DNA from: Dryas octopetala
Taxonomy: Eukaryota; Streptophyta; Magnoliopsida; Rosales; Rosaceae
Assembly: GCA_963921425.1 (NCBI GenBank)
Contig: OY992839.1
Span: 18,646,910 to 18,710,909 of the forward strand
Length of the DNA: 64,000 nucleotides
Reading direction: 5' to 3'
Shown: positions 37,722 through 49,948 of the stretch, in pieces
How positions within the stretch are numbered: position 1 is the first letter of the stretch
How the letters are laid out: every line of letters begins with the position of its first letter
Translations under genes and position numbers: made by a program
The notes under the pieces: model-generated
The model's database searches: none
Told to the model about the DNA's origin: nothing
What the model saw: the letters and a program-made list of their open reading frames with translations, nothing else

Positions 37722-39290
37722 ATGAAGATTTTTAATTAAATAAGGAAAAGGAAAAGCAGAAAACATGCATGATACAGATTCTCCATGTTGGTTCTTTTCG
37801 TGACACGTTTTCCATTTCACATTTTCAATTGCATTTCCTGTACGTACTTCTAGTTCTGACACACATTTGATCATGACCTTTTATTTGTTTATTTATTTAC
37901 ATTATAGAGCAGGAATTTATTTCTTATTGTATTGGTGGGTGTAGGCATAAGTGTTTGAAGCTTTAAATTCCAACAACCTATATATAATCTAATTAAATCG
38001 ATATTGAAAAAACTTTCTTTGCCATTGGGAATGGAAAAAATTAAGCGTGATGGAGAGATTAGGTACTAATCACTCTATGGTCATTGACTACGTCCAATAA
38101 ATTTGATAATATATTTAAAATCAAGATCATAGAGCATTAAACTCCACTAAACAATATACGTGTTTATTTTTCTTGGTTAGCTTTATAAGATACTCATTTA
38201 ATGAGCCATTTACAATAGGATTTCGTTATCCAAAGAGTTAAGAAGGTAGAGATTAACGTCGAATTGACTGAGCTGGTCGAAAACGATGGTGGAGCTGATG
38301 GTAATACTATGAAGTTTAATTTTTTACTTTATAATGTAATTCTATCACATCGTACACATGCCATACATTATTCACAAAAAGTGGCAATTTTTACTTTTTC
38401 TCTTTTACTTTTTTGATAAAAGGGATGGCCAAATAATTAGGTTGTCACACTCATGGGAAAAAGAAAAAAGGAATAGAGCCAAAAATTAATTCATGCAAAG
38501 ACAGATAAAAAAACAAAAAAAGACATTGGTTAATGGGATGGAGGAGCTCTTCCATAGGAGAATAGAGGCAAGCATTTCCTTTAAAAAAAAAAATGAGAAA
38601 GGAGCATTTGGGAAATGTATTTATTCTATTATTATAATGATGATCTCACCTCTAGCTCCATTGGCAATTGAGGTTGGAATAAACACATACATATATTCTT
38701 GTTTAACAAACATAAATTAAATACATGGAACCCAAAGTGCACTACAACTGTCAAATACAAGGAAAACATTAAAACCCCTAAATAACGCGTAAAATCAACG
38801 TTGCATCCAAACGCGGAGACTCGCTACCTTTTCTTGTTCTTCTTCTCCTCCTGTCTTTCTCTATCACTCTGTCTGAGTCATCATGACAAGCCTCTTCGAC
38901 TTGGATAACCCCTTCTTTATTTCGACATATTCTTCATTTTCCCTGCAAAATCCACGTAAATATTGTTTGTTAAGTCTGTGTCAATGGTCAATTTTCTACA
39001 CACTACGTACGATGTATCAACAACTCATAACAACTCCTAATCACAATCAATTGGAAATAAATATAAATATATATATATATATAAGAAATCTCTTTTTTTG
39101 GGTCTATAAACAGCAGTAAATTACTATATATAGAAATTGTGCTATTGATAAGATATAAGAAAAGATTGTTAATCTAGACAATTGATTATACGGACTTTTA
39201 TTTAAAGATGCAGTTCAGCCTAACTGTCAGATAATATTTAACATGAACAGAAAATCTTACCAGCTAGATGCAATTAAATAAACAGCTTAT
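37722..39290. other. Intergenic DNA between hAT-like copy D and the extensin gene
   Basis: Mostly AT-rich. At 38815-38962 a CT-rich leader-like stretch precedes ATG at 38883 and a short reading frame (MTSLFDLDNPFFISTYSSFS) that meets a possible GT donor at 38958. It resembles a first exon, but no second exon is recognisable before the convergent extensin gene. I do not recognise the peptide. Confidence 0.35.
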
Positions 39291-40781
39291 CTAGTAGTGG
39301 TGAGGAGGAGGGGGTGATGCATAGATGTAAGGGTGTGGTGGTGCGGTGTGAACTGGAGGAGTGGGTGGCTTGTAAGGTTTCTTGGGTGGTGGTGGTGGTG
39401 GGGGAGACTTGTAGTGGTAGGGCTTCTTTGGTGGATGTGGTGATGGGGGTGGTGGTGGAGACTTGTAGTGGTAGGGCTTCTTGGGTGGGGGTGGTGGTGG
39501 TGGAGGAGATTTGTAGTGGTATGGCTTCTTAGGTGGTGGTGGTGAGTGGACTGGGTGGTAGGGCTTCTTGTGTGGAGGAGGTGGTGGGGGAGACTTGTAG
39601 TGGTAAGGCTCCTTTGGTGGTGGAGGTGATGGTGGAGGAGGAGACTTGTAATGATAAGGCTTCTTGGGTGGTGGTGGAGGAGACTTGTAGTGGTAAGGCT
39701 CCTTTGGTGGTGGAGGTGATGGTGGAGGAGGAGACTTGTAGTGATAAGGCTTCTTGGGTGGTGGTGGAGGAGACTTGTAGTGGTATGGCTTCTTAGGTGG
39801 TGGTGGTGAGTGGACTGGGTGGTAGGGCTTCTTGTGTGGAGGAGGTGGTGGGGGAGACTTGTAGTGGTAAGGCTCCTTTGGTGGTGGAGGTGATGGTGGA
39901 GGAGGAGACTTGTAGTGATAAGGCTTCTTGGGTGGTGGTGGAGGAGACTTGTAGTGGTATGGCTTCTTAGGTGGTGGTGGTGAGTGGACTGGGTGGTAGG
40001 GCTTCTTGTGTGGAGGAGGTGGTGGGGGAGACTTGTAGTGGTAAGGCTCCTTTGGTGGTGGAGGTGATGGTGGAGGAGGAGACTTGTAGTGATAAGGCTT
40101 CTTGGGTGGTGGTGGAGGAGACTTGTAGTGGTATGGCTTCTTAGGTGGTGGTGGTGAGTGGACTGGGTGGTAGGGCTTCTTGTGTGGAGGAGGTGGTGGG
40201 GGAGACTTGTAGTGGTAAGGCTCCTTTGGTGGTGGAGGTGATGGTGGAGGTGGAGACTTATAATGATAAGGCTTCTTGGGTGGTGGTGGAGGACTCTTGT
40301 AGTGGTAAGGTTCCTTTGGTGGTGGAGGTGATGGTGGAGGTGGTGATGGGGGAGGAGGAGACTTGTAATGATAAGGCTTCTTGGGTGGTGGTGGAGGAGA
40401 CTTGTAGTGGTAAGGCTCCTTTGGTGGTGGTGGTGATGGTGGTGGTGGTGATTTGTAGTGGTAAGGCTTCTTGGGTGGTGTGGGTGCTGGTAGTGGTGGC
40501 TTGGGATGCCAGGGGTGCTTAGGTGGTGAGTAGTGCACTGGTGGAGGAGGAGGAGGTGGTGACTTGTAGTGGTAAGGATGCTTGGGTGGTGAGTAGTGCA
40601 CTGGTGGTGGTGGTGAGGGTGGTGGTGGTGATTTGTAGTGGTAAGGAGGAGAGGCTGGTGGTGGTGGAGGAGATGAGTAAGGGTAGTTTGCTGTGGATTC
40701 TGAAGGCAAAGTGAGAGAGACTATTGCCACAAGGAGAGTGATAGCAAGAGAGGCCACTGATGATGACCCCATTTTCCCCAT
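39291..40781 (-). CDS. Extensin (hydroxyproline-rich cell-wall glycoprotein)
   Basis: A 496-residue, single-exon protein. Residues 1-31 form a secretion signal (hydrophobic SLAITLLVAIVSLTL, likely cut after ESTA). The rest is SPPPP blocks alternating with YHYK and KKPYHY, plus a terminal YIYASPPPPHHY. SP4 prolines are hydroxylated and arabinosylated, and YXY motifs form isodityrosine cross-links that insolubilise the protein in the wall (family knowledge). Four copies of KKPYHPVHSPPPP mark a 58-residue (174-bp) module. Its DNA copies at about 39791, 39965 and 40139 are nearly identical, and the copy near 39527 is offset by an extra 90 bp. The start at 40781 gives the only frame with a signal peptide and lies about 57 bp downstream of a TATA box. 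The ORFs on the opposite strand are shadows. The gene looks intact. Confidence 0.97.
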   Translation of the reverse strand: MGKMGSSSVASLAITLLVAIVSLTLPSESTANYPYSSPPPPPASPPYHYKSPPPPSPPPPVHYSPPKHPYHYKSPPPPPPPVHYSPPKHPWHPKPPLPAPTPPKKPYHYKSPPPPSPPPPKEPYHYKSPPPPPKKPYHYKSPPPPSPPPPSPPPPKEPYHYKSPPPPPKKPYHYKSPPPPSPPPPKEPYHYKSPPPPPPHKKPYHPVHSPPPPKKPYHYKSPPPPPKKPYHYKSPPPPSPPPPKEPYHYKSPPPPPPHKKPYHPVHSPPPPKKPYHYKSPPPPPKKPYHYKSPPPPSPPPPKEPYHYKSPPPPPPHKKPYHPVHSPPPPKKPYHYKSPPPPPKKPYHYKSPPPPSPPPPKEPYHYKSPPPPPKKPYHYKSPPPPSPPPPKEPYHYKSPPPPPPHKKPYHPVHSPPPPKKPYHYKSPPPPPPPPKKPYHYKSPPPPPSPHPPKKPYHYKSPPPPPPPKKPYKPPTPPVHTAPPHPYIYASPPPPHHY

Positions 40782-40837
40782 CTTGAGTTAAGAATGGGTT
40801 TTTGGTTTTCTGCCTCTTAAGCTGAGCCCTCCCACCC

Positions 40838-40845
40838 TTTATATA
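40838..40845 (-). promoter_or_regulatory. TATA box of the extensin gene
   Basis: The minus strand reads CTATATAAAG around 40837-40846. It lies 57 bp upstream of the ATG, implying transcription start near 40810 and a leader of about 30 nt. Confidence 0.8.
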
Positions 40846-40849
40846 GCTT

Positions 40850-42473
40850 TGGTCTTTTACCCATTAACACTAGGCCACTAGGGTAATCATGGGGCAAATT
40901 ACTTGGCAATTATTAATTATCTTAGTAAGAAACAAGGTTACTGATAAAATAATACAAATGGATCATGGCTAGGTTTGAATAGTATACCAATTAATGTTTG
41001 GACTTTGGACCAATGAGTCCATTGACTAGATTTTGTTTAGGCCTTTTTATTTTTTTATTTTGGGTGATCGAATAGATACTTCAAGGTAATACTATAGAGA
41101 GAGGAATAAACTTATCACCTATATATGAAGCTCTCATTGTGTTATTGGTGTGACCCTTTTTACTTTATGCTAATTTATTGCATGACAGAACACGTAGTGA
41201 CAATGCTATACAGATCAAGCTTTTCCAGTGCAATAATTTAAACAGCAAGTACTCTCCTTTTGTTATGTATTTTTCATGATAGAGATTAAAGAGCTTTGAA
41301 AGCGCGTGTTTGTTGCCTAACTTTAATTCTATGAATTTTGCTTGGCATAGGGACCAGGCGGCTGTGCTAGCTGTGACTCTCTCTCAATTTTAGTAGTCTG
41401 TCACGTTCAAACTTGCATGCCTTTATTTTAAATTATAAATTAAGAGCCCATTTGCCTTAATCATTCATTTTTTATGACTAATTAAACATTTATAAATTCC
41501 AATAAGATTTCATTATTGCAATGAATACAAACTATATTTGTCTTACTAGTTGTTCCAATTACAATTAATATAGTAGAATTTCAGTATCCATTAATAATTT
41601 AAAAAACTTAAAAAAGAAAAGTAAAAATTGCTTAATTAAGGAAGTTTAGTTAACATTATTAGATTATTCTTATCACCGCAAGAATGAGAAAGTACTTCTC
41701 CAAATGCCAACTCCCAACTAGACAACTAAGCTAGATAGCTAGTGCTTCAATCAACATGGTGAGCTGTTGAGTTCAATGTTAATTATAATTTCTGGAATAA
41801 TTAATAATGGCATAATTTTCCAATTAACAAAGGGGTTGATTGCTCATGTCCCCCAGTCCAATTATTTCAACTAAGTCTGCATCTTTTGCACATTCGCGTC
41901 CCCATACAAATGTACAATCATTAAATTAAGAAGAAAAATACTAATTGTCTCAACATTTTTTCTTAATTTTTGTTTTTTAATATACGTGGTATCAATTCAT
42001 TGGATATAGTTTATCATTTTCTCTTTTATTTTTTTTATATTTTTTTTATAGAGTTCAGTGTATAAATATCATATAAATTGAGAAAAACTAATTGAGAAAA
42101 AATGTCGAAAGAAGAATCAGTATTACTATGATAATGATACATAACCATTTTTAAAGACAATTAATTATTTTTGCGTGGAGAAAGACTATCAAGTCCTTTT
42201 TGCATAAGTTGACATATGGGGTGATATACAGTGGAGATGAAGTATAATAGTTCTTTCATCTTCTGAGAAAATGAATCAATTTTGCATACTGATTTTCATT
42301 TTGGGTCATTTCCACATAAAGCCCATACAACATGGCCACTATTAAAGCATTGCTTCTAAAAACAATTAGGAATCAAACTAGCGTTCAGATAGATCCGGAG
42401 TGCATGAGACAGAGAAAAACCTAAAGTTTTCTCAAATTTAGCAGAAGTTAATTAAAGATTTTGAACACGAGTT
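40850..42473. other. Extensin upstream region and AT-rich intergenic DNA
   Basis: It holds the presumptive distal promoter of the extensin gene. I see no further coding sequence and no repeat with clear borders. Confidence 0.55.
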
Positions 42474-42482
42474 TAAATAGTA

Positions 42483-42976
42483 GGCTTTTTTACTCAAATA
42501 CCACCTGAACTATAAAGGGTGTGCTCAAATACCACCCAAACTTTTTTTCTTGCCAATTTACCACCTGAACTTTCACATATTGGCTAATTTACCACCTACC
42601 GTCATTTTAGTTAAATTTTCTGTTTATTTCAAGGGTATTTTCGTCATTTATATAAAAAAAGCATTTTAAATATTAAAAAAAAAATCTAATTAAACCCCCT
42701 AAAAAAAAGGATATTTCCATTTTCTATTTTTTTAGTTTTTAATTTTTTTTCTAATTATATTTTAAAAAAAGTTTTTAAAATAATAATTTTTTTTTATTGT
42801 ATTCAAGGGTAAAATGGGAAGTTTAAGAAATTTTTTGATGATTTAACAGAAAAATGGATGTTAGGTGGCAAATTAGCACATATTAATAATTTCAGATGGT
42901 AAATTGGCAAGAAAAAAAGTTTGGGTGGTATTTGAGCACACCCCCTGTAGTTCAGGTGCTATTTGGGTAAAACGCC
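42483..42976. mobile_element. Mutator-like MITE with exact 9-bp target duplication
   Basis: 494 bp. Both arms contain GGTGTGCTCAAATACCACCC and continue into TTTTTTTCTTGCCAATTTACCA, giving terminal repeats of about 110 bp. Outer ends are GGCTTTTTTACTCAAATA and the complement of TATTTGGGTAAAACGCC. TAAATAGTA occurs immediately outside on both sides (42474-42482 and 42977-42985). A 9-bp duplication with long terminal repeats is diagnostic of Mutator-like elements. The interior is AT-rich and non-coding. Confidence 0.9.
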
Positions 42977-43061
42977 TAAATAGTAAATACACAACAAATT
43001 ACGAAATTGCCTAAAACAACCAAACTTCCAGCACAATTTTGGACTTTCAAACTGCCTTGTT

Positions 43062-43580
43062 TAGCTAGAATTTGGTTTATGTCATGGACTTTCGATGATA
43101 CTTGTACATCTCTATAAAATGACTAGATTTGGTACTACACTTTACCTAAAAGTTCAACTCGATCTCGCTTCACCACTTAAAAAAAATTCTATCAATTTAT
43201 CACTTGACTTAAAAAAAATTTACAATGTACCAACTCGAGTTCATTTCATCTAAACTTCTGTTAAAAATAAGGAAATTTTGACCTTTTCAAGTCAGTTTTT
43301 AATTGTGTCAAAATATATAAGGTGTAAAAAAAAAAAAAAAAACCATTTCTAACCATAATAATTTGAAAAAGATCAAAATAACCTTATTTTTAATAAAAGT
43401 TTAGAAAAAATGAGATAGAGGTGGTATATTGTAACAAATTTTTAATTTAGATAGTAAATTTGAATAATTTTTTTTTTTTAAGTGGTAAAATGAGATTGAA
43501 TCCAAAATTTAAATGACTAAAATATAAAAAATATAACCGTGAGTAAAATATAAAAAATTTGGTCATAGAATCCAAACAAA
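43062..43580. mobile_element. Foldback element, borders approximate
   Basis: Arms around 43130-43290 and 43370-43510 are inverted copies. CACCACTTAAAAAAAATT on the left pairs with TTTTTTTTTAAGTGGTAAAA on the right, and TTCTGTTAAAAATAAGG pairs with CCTTATTTTTAATAAAAG. Outer limits are blurred, and no duplication was found. Confidence 0.5.
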
Positions 43581-43792
43581 ACAAGAGGACCATTATTACG
43601 ATGATAAGGATAGCCAAATATGTTCTCTCTTTTTCACTTTCATTTCTTTTAATTTTTTATAGAGAGTAGTACACAAAACTTTATCTTTTGTACACCAAAA
43701 GATAAATCAACATTACATGGATCGACAATAAAGTTAAAGCCGGCCACAGCCTTCTAGACAATGATAGGAAACTCTAGCTAGTGGGCCTTTGG

Positions 43793-43810
43793 CACGTGAC
43801 CTATCACGTG
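43793..43810. promoter_or_regulatory. Paired G-box motifs, function unknown
   Basis: CACGTG occurs at 43793-43798 and again at 43805-43810. No gene starts nearby, so this is reported only as a sequence observation. Confidence 0.25.
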
Positions 43811-45761
43811 CTATTAGTCAAAACTGTTGTTACGTACGAGCCACGCACTGCTAATTGGAGGAGTAGGTGACTGAAACCTACGTAATCTCTTTTAGTCCAG
43901 AAATGAAAGAATCATCATTTGCCTTTTGACTGCTTCTTCAGCTTTCTGTACGTAATTCAGTAAACTTAGCCTACTGTTAGGGTTTTTCACACCGACACCG
44001 ACACCGACACCTTCCAAATTTTAGAGATCGTCTCACATTGTCTTCTAAAAAACAAATCATACTACGTACATTGTTATCTGAATTAAAAATTTACTATAAT
44101 TTGCTATAATGTGAGACTCCAACTTAATTTTGTCAAGATTTTTATATTTAAAAAAGTAACATGCACAATATCCTTTAAAAAGGAATCACGTGCGCAACAT
44201 GCACAATATTTTAGATAGAAATTTTAACAGAGTTAAATTTAAATCCCACATCATAACAAATATTAAATTCAAGTGACAATGTGGTTGAATTTTTTTCTTT
44301 TCTGTGTAGAAAAATGAGACGATTCTCTAAATTTAGGGGATATAGGTGTAAAAAAAAAAAGAAAAAAATCCTTCAGTTTTCTTAACGATTTTTAATCTTT
44401 TGCTTGGTTTCAAAATATAATTTCTGCTTATAATCAACCTTGAGAACTCTTGAGGGGTTTCAAGTATTACTGGACAGACTTTAAACACTACTCTGACATT
44501 CGAACAATTAATACTGGCGATAATTACTTAAAAAAAAGGGCTGACTATATCAAGTGTCCAAATTTCTCTATAATAAACAGGTAAACTATGCAGTAAGCAG
44601 TACATAATAATAATATAAAAAGATCTTTTTTTTTTTTGGGCCACTTAATATAAAAAGATCTAGCTAAGAACATGAATAGAAGATCTCAAACAGTACTTAC
44701 CTATATATTATATTTTTTTTCTAAAAAACAACTATATATTATATTTTTATATCACATATGGATAACTCAGTGAACTGTGAACCCATTTGCATTAGAAAAA
44801 TTGACTGTCAGCTTTCATGGTAGCTAGCTAGCTAGCTGGACTGTACAAATTAACCTTTATGCATGCAATGTGGTCAAACGACTCAAACCCATTTAAAATA
44901 TTAATCATTTTTTGTCTTTTACTGAATTTTTTTCCGCATCACAAAGTCTTTCCAATCTTGACAATCTTTGGGTACACTGGTACAGATGTGTAAAGTTCCA
45001 ATTATACACGATAATTGATGGGGTTAGTAATTAAGATTAATAAAAAAGCAAATTATAGTAGCAGAAATAGTACTAATGGAATTTGAAAAATCAAAATTGG
45101 GCTGGGTAAGGTAGTTGGCATGTGATCTAAGACAAATCCAAATCTAGAAGCTAGTACGAATGCTAGAGGTGGAGAGCTGAGAACCAAGCAAGTGGAGCTT
45201 TCTAATATGATAGAAAAATTCTAGTATGAATATAAGGCACACTTTGGTCAATTATGCAACACATTTTTAATTTTCTAATATTTTAATATTCCTGAACATA
45301 TATATACATGTGCATCGTATTAACTCCTTGAGACTTGGTTTCAGTATTTTATTGCTTAATTTTTTCTTTTTGCCGAACTTTCTTTGTTTTTATTGTTTAT
45401 TTTTGTTTTCTTGTAGTATTGCTTTGTTTGCCAAGTTGCTATAGAATACATATATTGAATCATTTATCATTAATTGGTTCTTCAAAGCCAAGCAGAAAAA
45501 TCTCTACTTCTTTGGGGTTGGTTTTCGAAGAAAGAATAATACAATATTTTGCCCCCCTCTCCTTGATTTTTTTGTTTCTTTGTATTTTTTTCTCTTCATT
45601 CTTTATGAAGAAAAAAATAAAAAACCCTTCCCCTATTAATTAGGGACCTTATTTATTCTTATTGGAGAAAATATGCTGCATTAATTCAGTCAGTTCTTAT
45701 ATAGGCTTGATTATAAAAGAAAATACCTTGACTATAGATAGCTATTATATACTTAAATATA

Positions 45762-46280
45762 AGGCCAAATGACACTTTTAGTCCATGTATTTTCACGAGA
45801 TTTCCAATTTGGTCCTATACTTTTATTTTTGGCGATTTTGGTTCTGTACTTTCTATACGATATCAATTAAGTCCAAGTAGTTTACATCGATTAAATTGCT
45901 GATTGAAAATTCGACGTGGTTGCACGTGCTTTGCACATAAGTGACATTTCAAATATTTTAGTCCACATAGATGCATTTTAAGCCCCTACTCTTCATTTAA
46001 CATATTCAGTTTGACGTTGAAATTTTTTATTTTTTTTCATACTTATTGCATATAAGAGCGGGTATGAGATTATATTAGCTAGGTGGAGTAAAATGTCTAA
46101 AATGTCACTTACGTTCAATGCTACGTCTAATTTTCCATCATAAATCTAAACGAGACAAATGATTTAGACTTAATTACTATCGTATTGGAAAAAAATAAGA
46201 ATGAAATTACCAAAATTAAAAGAACAAGACCAAAGTGGAAATTTCATAAAAGTATAGGGATTGAAAGTATCATTTGGCCT
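45762..46280. mobile_element. MITE with AGGCCAAATGA termini, Mutator-like type
   Basis: Left AGGCCAAATGACACTTTTAG and right TCATTTGGCCT begin imperfect arms. They run through TTTCCAATTTGGTC on the left and GACCAAAGTGGAAATTTC on the right, about 90 bp in all. Flanks (TTAAATATA and GAATATATT) match only in part. Confidence 0.65.
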
Positions 46281-46339
46281 GAATATATTAGTAAACTTAA
46301 ATTATATATATATTAGGGATTAATGCCAATTATAAGGAG

Positions 46340-46735
46340 CGTGTAGGAGTTTCAAGTAAGAATGTTCTCACTTTAAGAAAAATGAGAACATTCTCTATGG
46401 AGAACACCCGACAATAAAATTCAATGATCGAAACTATCCATTTTTTAGGTTCCTTCTTAAGGGTCGTATATGCAAAAAATCAACCAAATTGATAATTGTT
46501 TAACCAGTTATCTAAACTTTGCCGACAAACATAGTCCACCAGATAAATTGAAATGAAGTTGATGCTAATAAATAGGTTAAACAGTTTTTTATTTAGCTAA
46601 TTTTTTCTGCAAAGATGATTTTTAAATTAATTCTTAAAACATGTACAATTTCAATAATTAAATTGTAAGCTCGAGATAAAATGTCCTCATTTTTCTTAAC
46701 CGAGGACATTTTTACTTGAATCTTTCTCATATTAC
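46340..46735. mobile_element. MITE-like inverted repeat whose ends are themselves hairpins
   Basis: The left end TTTCAAGTAAGAATGTTCTC and the right end (complement TTCAAGTAAAAATGTCCTC) are inverted copies of about 45 bp. Each end also folds on itself, because ATGTTCTC is followed within 30 bp by GAGAACAT, and GTCCTC by GAGGAC. The interior is unremarkable. Confidence 0.5.
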
Positions 46736-47381
46736 AACAACGTCCAATTTGAACCAATTAATAGTTTAAACTGTAAATATAACAACACAAAATAATAGAC
46801 TGTATGACAAGATGATATTTTAATATAAAGTTTTTTTATATACCGCCGTACGATATTTTAATTGGCTGAAAAAATGCCAATATTATGCATATGTATGATC
46901 CATATATATACCAAGACCAGCCGGCTTCGTAATGAGTTTAAGTGTGAGTTTAATAACTATTAGTCTAAAGTCCAGTATATCAACAAGTCATTTTATATTA
47001 TTTCATTTTGGTACAAGAAAAATATTATCTTAAGACACCACCGACATGAAAGGGAAATTAGCATGAAAATGAAACTTTCTGGTTCATAAGGTCAGAAAAA
47101 TTATAAATATATTACCTTTATTAGTAGACTAGATGAGCTAGATGGCCCTTGAAGTCAAGAGAGAGCCAAGTTGTCTTGAATTCATGTGAGAAACTTTTCT
47201 AAAATAGAATATGAATAATTTGGTTTCCTAATTTAATAACACGATGACACATATATTTTATACTTTATCACATAACATTTTTTTTAATTTTAAAACATAA
47301 TTTATCTCTTGTGATGTCAAGTAAGCTTATATCCTTGTTATAAGTAAGTTTTTCTCTGAACTCATAGTACAAATGAATGAG

Positions 47382-47608
47382 AAATTATTCTGTGTATCTA
47401 ATATACCGCTACGTGTTATAACCAATTTAACGTGTCATAATATGAGTTGATGTTATTAATACTATACCATACTAATATAAATATACCGTTCAATAATACC
47501 TTTACACGTTGAATTGGTTACACCATATAGCGGTGTATTAGATACACCCTATAGCGGTGTATTAGATACACACTATAGCGGTGTATTAGATACACCCAAT
47601 AATTTTTC
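47382..47608. mobile_element. Small MITE with a triplicated right terminal repeat
   Basis: The left end GTGTATCTAATATACCGCTA is inverted at the right as TAGCGGTGTATTAGATACAC. On the right this unit is present three times in tandem (47526-47596, about 24 bp each). Internal inverted segments (ACCAATTTAACGTG and CACGTTGAATTGGT) confirm the fold. Confidence 0.65.
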
Positions 47609-49945
47609 CAATAAACAAAGGGCTACAATTCAATTAGATAATACGCAATTATATATATATATATATTAGATGTATCTTGTATGATTAATTTTTTTTTTGT
47701 CAGTCTTGTGTTTATGTCTAATTTTAGGTTGCTTTAGATTTCTACATAAATTTTAAGTACTAAATTCTTTTTCAAAATACTAATTAGCTATTAGTATAAA
47801 GTATTTTTCTTTACTTTAAAAGAAAAAGTTTCAATTCTCCTTCTCAAATAATAATGAAAAAATTTTAACCTAAAATGTTATATTATTTTGAATATAAATT
47901 TACGATCAGCATCAAAAAATTATTTTATGCAATCAATCCAACTCATATGAAGTACTTAATATGAGAAAAAAAAAACACAAAGAGTTGGATTTTAAATTAT
48001 TGATTTTAATTCGTTTTATATTAAATTATTAAATGTATTATTTCTTATATTAAGTCCTCGTTGTCAATTCATGTTCATTTAGTTGAGTACGTGTCTGGTC
48101 TGCGTGTGGTTGTTTTGTGAAATATTTTTGGGTTCGGAGTTCGGACAGTTGTCAAACATTATCCACACTTTATTAAATGTGATAGAGGAATTGATTGGAA
48201 CTCTGATTTTCTTATTTTCAAACGAGGGGATGCAGCCTTCTGTTGGCAGCCAAAGCCTCCCTCTGTCTCTCACTTCCTAGAATGTTATAGCTAACAATGA
48301 TAAAGTAAAGTAAATATGACTGTTAATTTTAGACAATTTAATATTAAAGTAGAATTATTTGAAGACAAGATCTTATTTGATAGTTTTGACAATGTAACAT
48401 AAAATAAATCTAGTATTAAGAGTACACACTTCACAATGAAAATATAAAGTATTATATTACAAAAATATAATGTTATGAATTTCTCCATTCATTATTAATT
48501 ACATTATGTTTAATTGGATACTCTAATTTTTATATCTAGTAAAAGAGTATTACCCATACTAAAGTTATCAAGTAAGACTTTTCTTGGACATAAGTCAACA
48601 GATGATAGAGGAGGTGAAGGTGACAATGTGACACAACAATATCTTTTTTTTTTTTTGGCCAAGAACACAACAATATCTTTAATTGTTAGAAATTAGGATG
48701 CTTTAATTTGCAAGCCAAAACTACTCTGAATCCTTAACCTCAAAAAATACCAAGCTCAAATGTTAAGTTGTAGACCAAAATTTCAAAAGGCCCACTTCAT
48801 ACCCTTTTTTTTTTTTTTAACCGCCGCGGCACAGTTTACTGCATCAACTGCATCTGCAGCTGCATCTCAATAATATAGTCTTAATAGACTTACAGTTGTT
48901 CTCTCATTAAATTTTAAGTTAGCTGTATTTCCTGTTAAATTTATTAGCTTTTTAGAAATTAGAGAAAATGATGAGGTTCATAATAAACCCTTTTATAAAC
49001 TAATGAAATGTGAACACATTATTTGAAATTTAGAACCATCATTATTACTAATAATAATAATAAAAAAAAGGTTTAGAGTCAGTCTAGAATACAACTTTAT
49101 CATATACAACTACATTCAACAATGAGCATCAATCGATATCCTAAAGGAAAAAAATTGAATTCATATCACATCTGAAGATTAAAAAAGCAATGGTAGGACA
49201 TTATATTGTAAACTTTTTGAAATCTAAAATTTTAAAATTTGTTTATGTATATGAAGCAGTACTAATAATGCAGTAGTCCAATAATGTTAGGCAATTCTTT
49301 TTCTTTTTGGCTTACAAAAATGTTAAATGCGGGGCATATTTCAAAGATGTTAGGCATATGCTAGATGTTAGGCATATGCTATGGAAGATGCCATGAAAAG
49401 ATTGAAAGCTGGATGTAATAGTACTACTGTGACACGTGCCCTCCAAGACCGAGATGAGCGAGCCCATGCATGAACAAAGTATCCAAAGTTAGACATAATT
49501 AAAAGAGTATTTAAAAAGCAATACTTTTGTTGGGAATCAGTGAGCGGGACCCCCATTACATGAACTCTTCAATCTTGTTTCCGTGGTGAAGGACATCCCA
49601 CATTTTAATTTTTGCACCCTAGCTAAAGAATTGGCTTTTCAAGTTCAAGTTGACATTCATAAATATATAGAAAAATCCATAAACGTTAGAAACCTAAGCC
49701 AAATTCATGTATTTGAATCTTCATGTTGTTTCTTTTTTTTCGTTTATATAACTTATCTATAACCTTTTATATTTGGTAAGGAGCGGAAAATTTTATGACA
49801 TTTTATATCGTAAAACAAGAATTAAAATTTCCGATTCAAAGTTTGTAGCCTTAATATGCTATTTCATATGTTGTGAAATTTTGAATTGAATAAAGAGATG
49901 ATTTATATTAGATGACATGGACTATGTGTAACCTAACAGTTAATA
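47609..49945. other. AT-rich intergenic DNA
   Basis: No supported gene. At 48080-48290 both strands are open and base composition is more even, but neither translation is recognisable. A run of T with GGCCA flanks occurs near 48643-48662, and a similar T-run/GGCCA lies at 44629-44642 and 35948-35965. Confidence 0.5.
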
Positions 49946-49948
49946 TTA

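Noticed and set aside
39314-40714. Four Val/Gly-rich plus-strand ORFs opposite the extensin gene
   Set aside because: They are the complement of the SPPPP/YHYK repeats. The minus-strand frame is continuous, has a signal peptide and a TATA box.
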